A stretch of DNA of 49,369 nucleotides from Bacillota bacterium. Lineage in GTDB: Bacteria; Bacillota; Clostridia; Acetivibrionales; DSM-1351. Below the pieces are notes generated by a model. The model searched no databases. It worked only from the letters and a program-made list of their open reading frames with translations, and had not been told where the DNA came from. This document shows, one piece after another, positions 7,581 to 15,203 of the stretch; positions within the stretch are counted from its first letter, which is position 1, and every line of letters begins with the position of its first letter. The stretch is from NCBI GenBank assembly GCA_023397905.1, contig JAEWSZ010000058.1, positions 1-49,369 of the forward strand, read 5' to 3'. The position numbers and the translations under genes were made by a program.

Positions 7581-7649
7581 AACACTTTTGATGCGGCCAC
7601 AAGGGAACAATTGAAAAACGATATCTTATATATCAGTTTTATTAACTAG
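7581..7649 (+). pseudogene. Possible toxin tail scrap
   Basis: A start-less 22-codon frame ends in TAG at 7647-7649 and reads DAATREQLKNDILYISFIN at its end. Its style and its position directly ahead of a small membrane-protein gene fit the tail-plus-immunity layout of the array. It is too short for a firm call. Confidence 0.35.
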
Positions 7650-7712
7650 TAAAAAGAGAACTTTCTATGATTTTTTGTTGGGAACATATGTTATAGATAA
7701 AGGTGGTATATA

Positions 7713-7901
7713 ATGAATTATAAAGCTTTATTATTACTAATTCTGGGCGTTCTAATAATAATTTTTCCACAAGTTATCAGATATTATAGAGCATATGAAT
7801 ATGGAGAAAAGCCGACAAAAGGTTTTATTATTATTCAAAGGATTACAGGAGTACTGTTTGTAATATTATCTATTATCATGCTAATACTTGGAATAACATA
7901 A
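7713..7901 (+). CDS. Small membrane protein with two helices, possible immunity protein
   Basis: The 62-residue protein has a helix at about residues 4-24 and another at about 41-61, separated by a charged loop (RYYRAYEYGEKPTKG). ATG 7713 has AAAGGTGG 5 nt upstream. It resembles small DUF6199-like membrane proteins (hydrophobic helix ending in P, polar loop, R-T-G before the second helix), but I am not certain. Position after a toxin tail suggests an immunity role. Confidence 0.5.
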   Translation: MNYKALLLLILGVLIIIFPQVIRYYRAYEYGEKPTKGFIIIQRITGVLFVILSIIMLILGIT

Positions 7902-7942
7902 ACCATTGATTTTATTTAAAATGGTAATCCCAAGATATTAAT

Positions 7943-8217
7943 AAGGAATCCAGCTTTACATACGGAGAAGACCGCATAAGTGTTGAAACGGATGGGACAA
8001 CAGGATATTATATAACTAACGAAATAAACAGCATAACCGCCATACTTGATAGTACCGGAACCCAGCTGGCAGCCATTGATTATGACGAGTTTGGTGTGAT
8101 ACTGAACCCCGAAGCAGTTAACACAAACGGGAACATATTTGCTTACACGGGGCATGTATACGACGGCAGCACCGGGCTCCATTACGCAAAAGCCAGATAC
8201 TATGACCCGACAGCAGG
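7943..8217 (+). repeat. Rhs core-end repeat, copy 4
   Basis: It matches copy 1 from position 81 to the PTAG motif and is fully open as coding sequence (KESSFTYGEDR to ARYYDPTAG). It ends abruptly: the next codons are GGT TAA (stop at 8219-8221). No start codon precedes it, so it is an orphan recombination seed. The in-frame region after the stop (YWGAGKSVGKLAGSLNGLGENK) reads straight into the next gene. Confidence 0.9.
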
Positions 8218-8287
8218 TTAATACTGGGGAGCGGGTAAGTCTGTGGGGAAACTTGCAGGTTCGTTAAACGGTTTAGGGGAAAATAAA

Positions 8288-8776
8288 ATGAACTTCATAA
8301 AACATAAATCAAGCAGGTATATAGTTTTAATTGTAGCACTGATGATTATTGGAATTGCTGGATATACTGTCTATTCCATGGTATCTGGTGGCAGTAACGA
8401 AACAGGTAAAACTGAAAACGGATATAGAGTAGACAAAGAACCCATTACAAATCGTTTCTCTAAATTAGGTCAATTTGATAAGTGTTACTGGAAGGCTGAT
8501 ACTGTAGGAAAAAGTAGTGCTGGTCCATCCCCGTATTGGATGAAGGGGTTTGTGATACTACATAGTGAGGACTTTGAAACATTTAAGTCACAGTATAAGT
8601 GGCGGGATGTAGAGAGTGGATGGAAGCCATCGCTGGATGCGGGTATATTAAATATTCAGCCCTATAAATGGTCGTATAGTGCGGAGTTTGATAATTATAT
8701 CAAATCAGCAAATTATGTCGGTAAGTTCTACCTGGACTTAGAGAATGGGATTGTGTTTTTCGATATCCAGAAGTAA
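8288..8776 (+). CDS. Membrane-anchored protein, putative immunity protein
   Basis: I chose ATG 8288 (AGGGGAAA just upstream, then a signal anchor MNFIKHKSSRYIVLIVALMI); the longer frame from 8243 only adds a toxin-linker-like scrap. One membrane helix at residues 11-30 is followed by an outside domain with KCYWKAD, SPYWMKGFVIL, EDFETFKSQYKW and a final YLDLENGIVFFDIQK. The family is not recognised. The C-terminal DxENGxxFFD pattern is typical of small secreted immunity-like proteins. An extracytoplasmic domain would fit a toxin acting outside or during entry. Confidence 0.55.
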   Translation: MNFIKHKSSRYIVLIVALMIIGIAGYTVYSMVSGGSNETGKTENGYRVDKEPITNRFSKLGQFDKCYWKADTVGKSSAGPSPYWMKGFVILHSEDFETFKSQYKWRDVESGWKPSLDAGILNIQPYKWSYSAEFDNYIKSANYVGKFYLDLENGIVFFDIQK

Positions 8777-8833
8777 ACTCCAGTCGCGGAGCTTTTAGCG
8801 AGGACTATAAACCAGATAGGGAGCAAGATGATT

Positions 8834-9346
8834 ATGATATTAGGTAATAAATTAAAATTTGCTATAGAGTATGAACTGGATAAGCAATATGGGGGAGAAT
8901 GGCTATTTGGGAAATTCTGTTATTGGATTGGCGGTCAATGTATAGGGAACTATGATCTAGGTACCTCCTTAAGAGATGTATTATTTCAAGTTGAGTCAAT
9001 TTTACGTGATAATGGTAATCGAACAAATAATAAATTGTTCATTTTAGATTCAATTGATTTATTTAACAGATTAAATAATGCACTATATGCCTGTGATATA
9101 GATATATATGATAGTCTTGCCATTGAAGAAACTTGGGCTAGACACAATGTTTCTTTACCAATTGATATTTTGGATGATTGGAAAATATTTATGGTAGAGA
9201 ATAATACAAAAATCCGAATAATCATAAAAAATGTATTGGAACAAAGTATAAAAGAAACTACTCTGGTACCTGGTGAATTTGATAATGTTATTTCAGAATT
9301 ATTTAAAGAATTAAATTCATTTGATTCAGAAATTGAAAAGAATTAA
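8834..9346 (+). CDS. Imm42-like immunity protein
   Basis: The soluble protein of about 170 residues begins MILGNKLKFAIEYELDKQYG and has GEWLFGKFCYWIGGQCIGNY and GTSLRDVLF, the combination I associate with the Imm42 family of polymorphic-toxin immunity proteins. GGGAG at 8819-8823 is 10 nt from ATG 8834 and only 4 nt from ATG 8828, so 8834 is preferred; the difference is two residues. No recognisable toxin precedes it; only 51 nt separate it from the membrane-anchored gene. It is probably an orphan immunity gene kept after loss of its toxin. Confidence 0.65.
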   Translation: MILGNKLKFAIEYELDKQYGGEWLFGKFCYWIGGQCIGNYDLGTSLRDVLFQVESILRDNGNRTNNKLFILDSIDLFNRLNNALYACDIDIYDSLAIEETWARHNVSLPIDILDDWKIFMVENNTKIRIIIKNVLEQSIKETTLVPGEFDNVISELFKELNSFDSEIEKN

Positions 9347-9392
9347 CGCAAAACTATCAAATCCTAGGATTTACTAAATAAGGAGATTGATC

Positions 9393-9581
9393 GTGAAACC
9401 ATATCAAATAGTTAGATTGATGACTGACAAATATATGGATGAAGGTATTAAAGCAGGAGATATTGGAGTTATTCTCGAAGATTACGATGGGAAAAATTTT
9501 GAAGTTGAGTTTTCAGACAGTAATGGAATTACTATTGCACTCTTCGCTTTCCCGAAAGAAGAGCTAGAGCTTGTTGAATAA
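9393..9581 (+). CDS. DUF4926-like small protein, possible immunity protein
   Basis: GTG 9393 follows AGGAG (9381-9385) by 7 nt, better than TTG 9387. The 62-residue soluble protein has KPYQIVRLMTDKYMDEGIKA, then GDIGVILEDYDGKNFEVEFSD and FPKEELELVE. This small beta-barrel pattern (a GDxGxVxE turn followed by yEVEF and a closing EL) is DUF4926-like. Such proteins are common beside toxins in bacterial immunity arrays. The exact partner here is unknown. Confidence 0.55.
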   Translation: MKPYQIVRLMTDKYMDEGIKAGDIGVILEDYDGKNFEVEFSDSNGITIALFAFPKEELELVE

Positions 9582-9679
9582 GCTGAACTCTCAATAGAAA
9601 CGATCAGTTTGGGTTTTACCAAGCAAAACAGTTTAAGTTTCAAAGTATTTTGATCAAGAATTCAAGGCGCTATAATAAT

Positions 9680-9874
9680 ATGACGAAATATGTACTGACA
9701 TACTTTTTAGTATTAGTGTGTGTAAACTTTGGTTTACTATTAAGACATATATTTTTTAGTTATAGCAAAAAGATGACAATAATATTCTCAATAATCATAA
9801 GCATAGTTATAATTATTATAGCTGGCCTATATTATGGGAAATGGGTAGAAAGCAGTAAAATTTTAAATTCATAA
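9680..9874 (+). CDS. Small hydrophobic membrane protein
   Basis: The 64-residue protein has two predicted helices (about residues 4-22 and 31-53) and ends WVESSKILNS. ATG 9680 is the most sensible start, since the longer frame from TTG 9650 reads from spacer sequence. No strong ribosome-binding site is visible, so expression is doubtful. No family recognised. Confidence 0.35.
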   Translation: MTKYVLTYFLVLVCVNFGLLLRHIFFSYSKKMTIIFSIIISIVIIIIAGLYYGKWVESSKILNS

Positions 9875-9965
9875 AGTTAGGTACTATAATTTAAAAAAGG
9901 TGGAAAGAATTTTAGAGCATCATGGGAGTTATATGAGATAAACTAAATTTAATGGAGGTGTGACA

Positions 9966-10514
9966 ATGAAAAAAAAGATAGTTATAGCTTCTATTCTCGT
10001 CGCATTTATTGGTATTATATGTTCTATTGTAGGGTTAAATTTGACTACTGCTAATATAAACAATAAAAGAGACATAAGTGTGAATTTTTCAGAAAAGTCA
10101 ATAAGTGAAGATTCCTTAATATCAACCGCTGATATAATTGTTAATGGTAGGATTCAAAAACAGATTGAAACAAAAACTGAAATAATAAAACAAAACGATC
10201 CTAACCTTGCTGATATAAATTGGACTTATAGCTTATGTAAGCTACAGGTAAATGAAATTATTAGCGGGAATTTTCCCTCTGAAGGAATTGATATTGTTTT
10301 TGCCGGTAGTAATCCGCCTGAGGATATGCTGATGAATAAAGATTACTTATTCTTTTTAGAAAAGGATATGCTTGGAGGAAATAAATATCACTTAGTCAGT
10401 TATGCTCAGGGAGTTTTTGATATTAAAGATGATAATAATTTTTCAAATAAAAAATTTAATATGAATTTTGAAAAAAGCAACTTAAAAGAAAAAGCTAAGC
10501 AGACCGGAAAATAA
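9966..10514 (+). CDS. Exported or membrane-anchored protein, unknown
   Basis: ATG 9966 follows AATGGAGGTG by about 6 nt. The N-terminus is MKKKIVIASILVAFIGIICS, a signal peptide or anchor. The mature part contains SLISTADIIVNGRIQKQIET, CKLQVNEIISGNFPSEGIDI and MNKDYLFFLEKD, a beta-barrel-like pattern seen in small secreted proteins of Firmicutes with an ADxIVxGxV and VxxxlkG layout. The function is unknown. It could be another exported immunity protein. Confidence 0.5.
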   Translation: MKKKIVIASILVAFIGIICSIVGLNLTTANINNKRDISVNFSEKSISEDSLISTADIIVNGRIQKQIETKTEIIKQNDPNLADINWTYSLCKLQVNEIISGNFPSEGIDIVFAGSNPPEDMLMNKDYLFFLEKDMLGGNKYHLVSYAQGVFDIKDDNNFSNKKFNMNFEKSNLKEKAKQTGK

Positions 10515-10634
10515 ATATACAGAGGTTGGCATGATAACAAAAATTAAATATTGTCAGTATTGCTATTATTTGAGGTGATTACTCTTTTCATACATTATTT
10601 AATTTACTTGCTTTAAAAGGTGGAGGGTGAATAA

Positions 10635-10904
10635 ATGAGTGCTTTTAAGAAAGATGAATGGTCAAGGATAAGAGAACAAGGAAAGTTGGTTTACATACTG
10701 ATATACTGAGTGCTGTTTGCTGCCATCCCGGCTTCGCTTGTATTTGCCATATTCAGGGGGATCACCAAAGGATACGGAGTAGAGTACTTCGTTTCTAATA
10801 GTTTTGTGCAGAACTTAGTGGTGGTATTTGTTTTATGTGCTGTGGTTTCAATATTCTGTGGTATTAGGAAATGGAACAGGAATGAAAAACTATTCAGAAG
10901 TTAA
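10635..10904 (+). pseudogene. Small membrane protein gene interrupted by in-frame TGA
   Basis: GGTGGAGGG precedes ATG 10635, the best initiation site nearby. The frame runs MSAFKKDEWSRIREQGKLVY, ILIY, TGA (10707-10709), then VLFAAIPASLVFAIF and a second helix LVVVFVLCAVVSIFCGI to 10904. The two halves form one two-helix protein of 89 codons, with the stop at the start of the first helix. A one-base change from TGG (Trp) or GGA (Gly) would account for it. The GTG at 10710 directly after the stop is unlikely to be the true start. Confidence 0.7.
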
Positions 10905-10970
10905 GTAAAGAAATAGCCCATAAAATTTGTATAGAATTGGCGACCTAAATGTATAAATATAATCCTGCTT

Positions 10971-11030
10971 TACTATGACCCCGACAGCAGGAAGGTTAAT
11001 CCGCGAGGATACGATAAAAAGGGAGATATC
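10971..11030 (+). repeat. Rhs core-end fossil, copy 5 (about 60 bp)
   Basis: The DNA matches copy 1 around the ARYYDPTAGRFISEDTYKGDI codons: TACTATGACC, CGACAGCAGGAAG, GCGAGGATAC and AAAGGGGATAT-like steps are all present with an extra C and other small changes that destroy the frame. It shows that yet another cassette was seeded here. Its last bases (GGGAGATATC) now form the ribosome-binding site of the next gene. Confidence 0.8.
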
Positions 11031-11240
11031 ATGGAAAGAATCTTTCTCGGTTGTATATTTATTTTTTTAGAAATAATAATTACCTTGTCTGGATTACTTA
11101 ATTGGAAAAAATTTATGTATTTAATGCCAAAGGCTAATATTTGGATAGATACATTTGGCCTTACATTTTATAGAATTTTAATATCAATTGTTGGAATCAG
11201 CTGTCTTGCAGTTACTATATTGGCATTGGTGGTACTATAA
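11031..11240 (+). CDS. Small membrane protein with two helices, possible immunity protein
   Basis: ATG 11031 is 5 nt after GGGAG, which belongs to the Rhs fossil. The 69-residue protein has helices at about residues 4-21 and 45-68, linked by NWKKFMYLMPKANIWID. It resembles the small membrane protein at 7713 in layout. No family recognised; an immunity role is inferred from its place right after an Rhs junction. Confidence 0.5.
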   Translation: MERIFLGCIFIFLEIIITLSGLLNWKKFMYLMPKANIWIDTFGLTFYRILISIVGISCLAVTILALVVL

Positions 11241-11352
11241 AACTATTTTGTGGAGTGGAATCGAAATTAAGCTCACTTTCAACGAATTAAGAATTTTTAA
11301 TAGTTCAAAGAATATTAGAAGTAAGATATTTTTCCAAAGGGTTTACGCTACG

Positions 11353-11457
11353 ATGACTGAATATAAATTGCCTCCTGAGTTTTCAAACAATATCGTGAGT
11401 AAACAAAAAGCTGGTAAAACAAAGAACATTACTTCGTTAGGGTCATGGAGAGTATAA
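11353..11457 (+). pseudogene. Toxin tail fragment
   Basis: The 34-codon tail from ATG 11353 reads MTEYKLPPEFSNNIVSKQKA and ends NITSLGSWRV, TAA. The frame is open further upstream (from 11188) but overlaps the preceding gene and looks non-coding. The tail lies 17 nt ahead of a recognised immunity gene, like the other start-less tails of this array. It may be the end of that immunity protein's cognate toxin. Confidence 0.4.
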
Positions 11458-11474
11458 AACGGAAGGTGAATTAT

Positions 11475-11870
11475 ATGACTTTATTTGATGAATGCCTTGA
11501 GGCATTAGGAGCGAGGACAGCAGTTTTATCTGATCAAGAAACCATAGAGATATTTAAAACCTTTTCCGATATATTACCAGTAACAAAGTGGGGAAGGATA
11601 GAATGGGACAAGATTGATAAAAAAATCCAAGTAGACTCTGCGAATGAAATACTTAAGTGTTTATATACCCAGGATAAGAGTACAGATACTGAGATATTTG
11701 TATTATGGGATGAGGCTTCGTTGCCGGTTATAAAATCTGATTTGGACCGGATTTTAAAAGTGATTGATGATGTGACCGCAGTAAGTTCTAATACCTGGTT
11801 ATTTAGTCCGACATTTAAGTATGTTATTGAATTCTATCATATTGGTGAGGTAACTATAGGTATCTTTTAA
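11475..11870 (+). CDS. CdiI-like toxin immunity protein
   Basis: ATG 11475 follows GGAAGGTG (11461-11468) by 6 nt; the longer frame from 11445 overlaps the toxin tail. The 131-residue soluble protein has MTLFDECLEALGARTAVLSD, then a WGRIEWDKI turn, EIFVLWDEASLPVIKSDLD and TWLFSPTFKYVIEFYHIGEV. I recognise this as a small family annotated as CDI-toxin immunity protein, in which LWDxASxPV is conserved. The assignment rests on memory of the family pattern. Confidence 0.65.
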   Translation: MTLFDECLEALGARTAVLSDQETIEIFKTFSDILPVTKWGRIEWDKIDKKIQVDSANEILKCLYTQDKSTDTEIFVLWDEASLPVIKSDLDRILKVIDDVTAVSSNTWLFSPTFKYVIEFYHIGEVTIGIF

Positions 11871-11970
11871 CAAAAGCGGTGCCGGAAACATCGAATATCC
11901 AGGTGCAAGTAAAAGATATAAGAGTTTGATTATACTTCCAAGTGGAGATGGGACTTTAAGTGCTCCTTGA
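11869..11970 (+). pseudogene. Toxin tail fragment (SKRYKSLIILP type)
   Basis: A start-less frame from 11869 to TGA 11968-11970 encodes GAGNIEYPGASKRYKSLIIL and ends GDGTLSAP. Tails with an IEYPG/KRYKS motif recur on polymorphic toxins. It overlaps the end of the CdiI-like gene by 2 nt and precedes the immunity-like gene at 12030. Confidence 0.45.
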
Positions 11971-12029
11971 AGCCAGATACTACAATTTTAAAAAGGGTGG
12001 AAAGAGCTTTTATACATAAGGAGAGAAAT

Positions 12030-12392
12030 ATGCAGGCTGCAGACAAAGTATACGGTGCATACTCAAAGGTGTTAATTCAATACGAAGGTTCTTTACAAGA
12101 TCTGGGTTTGAAAATAGAAAAAGGACTAGATTTACCTGAAATGAGATATGAAAATATGGAATATGAACCTTATGATTTAGTTGGTTACTCTGAGGTTTTA
12201 GGCTTTGAGATTGAATTAAGAAGTATAAAGGATAGTGAAAAATGGCCGGATTATCAATACTTTTTTGAAGTGACGACTACTGATTCATTCCAAGAAATAT
12301 TCAATGACCGAATGTTTGACATTTCACTTTGGATGGCACGGTACATTTCGCTTAGTTGTGAGGTTAGCGCTATAGCTGAGAGCCAAACATAA
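12030..12392 (+). CDS. Putative immunity protein, unrecognised
   Basis: ATG 12030 lies 5 nt after AGGAGAG; the longer frame from 11967 begins in a possible Rhs fossil. The 120-residue acidic soluble protein has DKVYGAYSKVLIQYEGSLQD, EVLGFEIELRSI, YFFEVTTTDSF and a final DISLWMARYISLSCEVSA. Its size, acidity and position fit an immunity protein. I do not recognise the family by name. Confidence 0.55.
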   Translation: MQAADKVYGAYSKVLIQYEGSLQDLGLKIEKGLDLPEMRYENMEYEPYDLVGYSEVLGFEIELRSIKDSEKWPDYQYFFEVTTTDSFQEIFNDRMFDISLWMARYISLSCEVSAIAESQT

Positions 12393-12475
12393 ACAAAGAA
12401 TTGGCGTATGATTCAATATTGCCACGAGAAGACGATACATACTGATATGGAGCAAACAGAAGGAGCGGTGTGAGC

Positions 12476-12757
12476 ATGTCAAAACTAATGAGTAAAGAAA
12501 GTATTAATACTATATTAGCAATTTTATTTGGATATTTATACACTCATTACATAGCGCCTTTTATAAACAGGTTTTTTGATAATTTTTTTGTCAGTTGGGG
12601 CTTGATCCTAATACTTTTTGGCGTATGGGGTATTTTAGCTAAGATGGTGCTTATACAATCAGTTTTTATCAGTGCAAGTAAAAAAGGAGAAAATTATTTT
12701 TTAATAATACTTAGATTCTTTTTATCATTTACAGGCATATTCAAAATGGTAAGTTAG
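12476..12757 (+). CDS. Membrane protein with two or three helices, unknown
   Basis: ATG 12476 follows AGGAG (12461-12465) by 10 nt; GTG 12470 is the alternative and adds two residues. The 93-residue protein has hydrophobic segments near residues 12-30, 40-62 and 75-90. It is probably another immunity-type membrane protein. No toxin tail is seen just upstream. Confidence 0.45.
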   Translation: MSKLMSKESINTILAILFGYLYTHYIAPFINRFFDNFFVSWGLILILFGVWGILAKMVLIQSVFISASKKGENYFLIILRFFLSFTGIFKMVS

Positions 12758-12856
12758 ATATTATTGTATTATCCAATAGCCTTAGTTACACTTGGACATA
12801 AGATATGAAAACAATATAATATCTGCTATGTGACGGTAAAGAATTTGAGGTTAAGT

Positions 12857-13630
12857 ATGAAGAAGAAAATATTTTCGTTCATTTATTTTGGGGGTTTACT
12901 TTTTGTGATTGTTATTGGAGGATTTATATACTCCTATTATCCTTTAAAGTTTATTCATGACGGTTATAATATGTATGAAGCGAAGCAAAAAACATATTTT
13001 ATCATGGCAATATTCTGGGCGATTATTCTTGCCATATATTATTTATTTCGCTTATTTGGGATTAATAAATGTTTTGAAAAAAAGTCAAAGAATTACGACC
13101 ATGAGGATACCGGAAAGCCTGGAATGGACAGGAGAAATATAACTTTTTTTCTGCTGGGATTTCAACGGATTTTTATACATATACGTTCACAGATACAACG
13201 CCCGTACAATATTAATTTGCTTGAAAAAATAAGCCGGTATGCATTATTGCTCAATGAAAGCGACATTGGGTACGATATGTTTAAAGCTGAAATACTTAAA
13301 ATCGCAGATACAGACGCACAATTAGAAGAATTTTTTAAAACGGCGCTTAATAATTTCAACATCAGTTTTGAAACGGATAATTTACAAGAAATAAGAAGCT
13401 ATTTATATGTTATAAGTGACACATCAGCGGAGATATGTATGCAATTAGACAACGGGAATTTAGACAGAGCATGGGACTTGGTTGATGCCATACATTGTTT
13501 GCCGGAAGCGCTGTTAAGTAAGAAAGATTGGAACCCAAAATCATTCTGGGATACCTACATTAGACCATACAGGGAAAAATGGGACGGAAATTTTCTCAAT
13601 GTAAGAGAAAAAGAGTTGGAAAACAGATAA
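12857..13630 (+). CDS. Two-helix membrane protein with C-terminal immunity-like domain
   Basis: ATG 12857 follows TTGAGGT by 5 nt; GTG 12830 lacks a site. The N-terminus has two helices (about residues 6-24 and 44-65). A charged linker follows, then a soluble C-terminal domain of about 150 residues containing AEICMQLDNGNLDRAWDL, VDAIHCLPEAL and FWDTYIRPYREKW. That last block is a pattern I associate with small stand-alone immunity proteins of Firmicutes, so this looks like such a domain fused to a membrane anchor. It is the last gene of the toxin array and converges on the response regulator at 13657. Confidence 0.55.
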   Translation: MKKKIFSFIYFGGLLFVIVIGGFIYSYYPLKFIHDGYNMYEAKQKTYFIMAIFWAIILAIYYLFRLFGINKCFEKKSKNYDHEDTGKPGMDRRNITFFLLGFQRIFIHIRSQIQRPYNINLLEKISRYALLLNESDIGYDMFKAEILKIADTDAQLEEFFKTALNNFNISFETDNLQEIRSYLYVISDTSAEICMQLDNGNLDRAWDLVDAIHCLPEALLSKKDWNPKSFWDTYIRPYREKWDGNFLNVREKELENR

Positions 13631-13656
13631 AATAATCGGATACTTTAATTGCAGGA

Positions 13657-15201
13657 CTATTTATAACTGTAACTGTCCGAAAACGTATTACCGTATTTCT
13701 TTACATAGTCGGAGGGCTTCATACCTGTATATTTTTTAAACAGCTGGCTGAAATATTGCGGATTATTGCCGCAGCCCACCTGCTCGGCTACCAGGTAAAT
13801 CTTATCTGTACGGCAGTTTTTCAAAAGCGATTTTGCTTTTTCAATGCGCACTTCGTTAAGATATTGTGAAAAACGTTTTCCTGTTTGTTTGACAAATTGC
13901 TTGCTGACATAATCCACATTCATGTAGAGATAGTGCTCGGCAATCCATTTTAAAGAAAGGCTCGGGTCGGACAGCTGTTCTTCAACAAAGGTAAAAATAT
14001 TTCTGATAAACGGCTTATAGGCCACGCTGGCAAAGGTATTAAGCGGGCGGATTGAATCAATCAAGTCTATAAACCGCCTGTAAACCTCCTTGGGATTGGA
14101 GGAGGTGTTTATATCATTCAAAAGTTCCGGAAGCGTGGGAACGCCGTCCAGATTATTAAGTACATTTGGCGTCATCAATATATTTGTAATAAGGATTTTT
14201 AGAAATTCCTCATCCTGTATGGAGGACAGAATGGATTTAAGCTCCTGCTTGACCTGCTGGATATCTCCCTTCCCGGAAGCCAATTTTTCAATAATCCGAT
14301 GGAGCTTCTGAAGGCATGGATCATAATTGTAAATCGGTATTTTTAATGTGTCCTCAATAAAATAAATCATGTCATACCGCTTGAGTTTTTCGACAAGCAG
14401 TTGGAGTAAACCTATCAAGGACTGATATTCTATACGCTGGTATTCAATGCCTATAGTCTGCTGCTGGAAATTCAGCCCCTTTGCAAAATTGTCAAATTCC
14501 TCATAGCTTGCCCGGCAATTCTCCATAATCAGTATGAGAATGTTGTTTATATAGAGGAAGCAGCAGGAGACTGCCGGCAGGTACTCTTTCAGATAGTCAT
14601 ACAGCTTTTTTGTGCATTCCATAACGTTGGCTTCTTCCAGATAATAAAAGTAGCATAAATGATAGCTGGTTCCGGTGAAATCCAGATAATTTTCATAAAA
14701 GGCCGTCAGCTGGGAAAGCTCCGCGCGTGATAAAAGGCCTTCCGTAATAATGCTGCGCATGAGATTCTTGCGGAAGCCCGCGGAAAAATCCCGCTGTGTC
14801 TTGTCCTGGAGTTTTTGTTCTTTTTGCTGATAACACACCTTTTTGACCTTTTCCACCGTATCGATGATTTGCCGTTCGTTGCACGGCTTCAGGAGATAAT
14901 GCTTAACACCGTAACGCATGGCCTCCATGGCGAAATCAAATTCCCGGTATCCCGACAGAATGATAAACTGGATATCCTCATGAGTCTGGGTAAGGCGGCG
15001 GATCAATTCCAGCCCGGAAAATCCGGGCATTTTAATATCTGTCAGCACAATATCGGGATATTCGTCTATGATCATATCATAAGCCTCCAAACCGTTTTTG
15101 CAGACGCCTACGACCTCGATGCCCAGGGAATTCCAATCTATTAATGCACAGATGGTCTCCCGGATTATTTTTTCATCATCAGCTATTATAAGTCTTAACA
15201 T
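13657..15201 (-). CDS. YesN-type AraC response regulator (sugar transporter 1)
   Basis: The protein is about 514 residues. An N-terminal receiver domain (1-120) has the acidic pair Asp8-Asp9, phospho-acceptor Asp55 in VLTDIKMPG and Lys in YLLKPC. A long middle region follows and a C-terminal AraC double helix-turn-helix (about 415-514) with VSKQFVKQTGKRFSQYL and GCGNNPQYFSQLFKKYTG. GGAGA is 10 nt from ATG 15201, against 1 nt for ATG 15210, so 15201 is preferred. It starts 2 nt after the kinase stop and is co-transcribed with it. It is expected to activate the adjacent divergent transporter operon at 17157. Confidence 0.9.
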   Translation of the reverse strand: MLRLIIADDEKIIRETICALIDWNSLGIEVVGVCKNGLEAYDMIIDEYPDIVLTDIKMPGFSGLELIRRLTQTHEDIQFIILSGYREFDFAMEAMRYGVKHYLLKPCNERQIIDTVEKVKKVCYQQKEQKLQDKTQRDFSAGFRKNLMRSIITEGLLSRAELSQLTAFYENYLDFTGTSYHLCYFYYLEEANVMECTKKLYDYLKEYLPAVSCCFLYINNILILIMENCRASYEEFDNFAKGLNFQQQTIGIEYQRIEYQSLIGLLQLLVEKLKRYDMIYFIEDTLKIPIYNYDPCLQKLHRIIEKLASGKGDIQQVKQELKSILSSIQDEEFLKILITNILMTPNVLNNLDGVPTLPELLNDINTSSNPKEVYRRFIDLIDSIRPLNTFASVAYKPFIRNIFTFVEEQLSDPSLSLKWIAEHYLYMNVDYVSKQFVKQTGKRFSQYLNEVRIEKAKSLLKNCRTDKIYLVAEQVGCGNNPQYFSQLFKKYTGMKPSDYVKKYGNTFSDSYSYK

Positions 15202-15203
15202 GT

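Noticed and set aside
3812..10709. TGA as a recoded Trp (or selenocysteine) codon, suggested by in-frame TGA at 3812 and 10707
   Set aside because: Several intact genes in the window end in TGA (for example the one at 41991-41993), a TAG interrupts kptA too, and there are frameshifts nearby. No SECIS-like hairpin was seen directly after either TGA. Decay of silent cassettes explains all of these.
11188..11352. Upstream part of the frame ending at 11457 as part of a toxin
   Set aside because: It overlaps the small membrane-protein gene and encodes LLYWHWWYYK-like sequence without domain character; only the last 34 codons look like a toxin tail.
1..13630. CRISPR array suggested by repeated sequence
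   Set aside because: The repeats are 60-345 bp, coding, few and kilobases apart, with genes between them. No short regularly spaced repeats were seen anywhere in the window.
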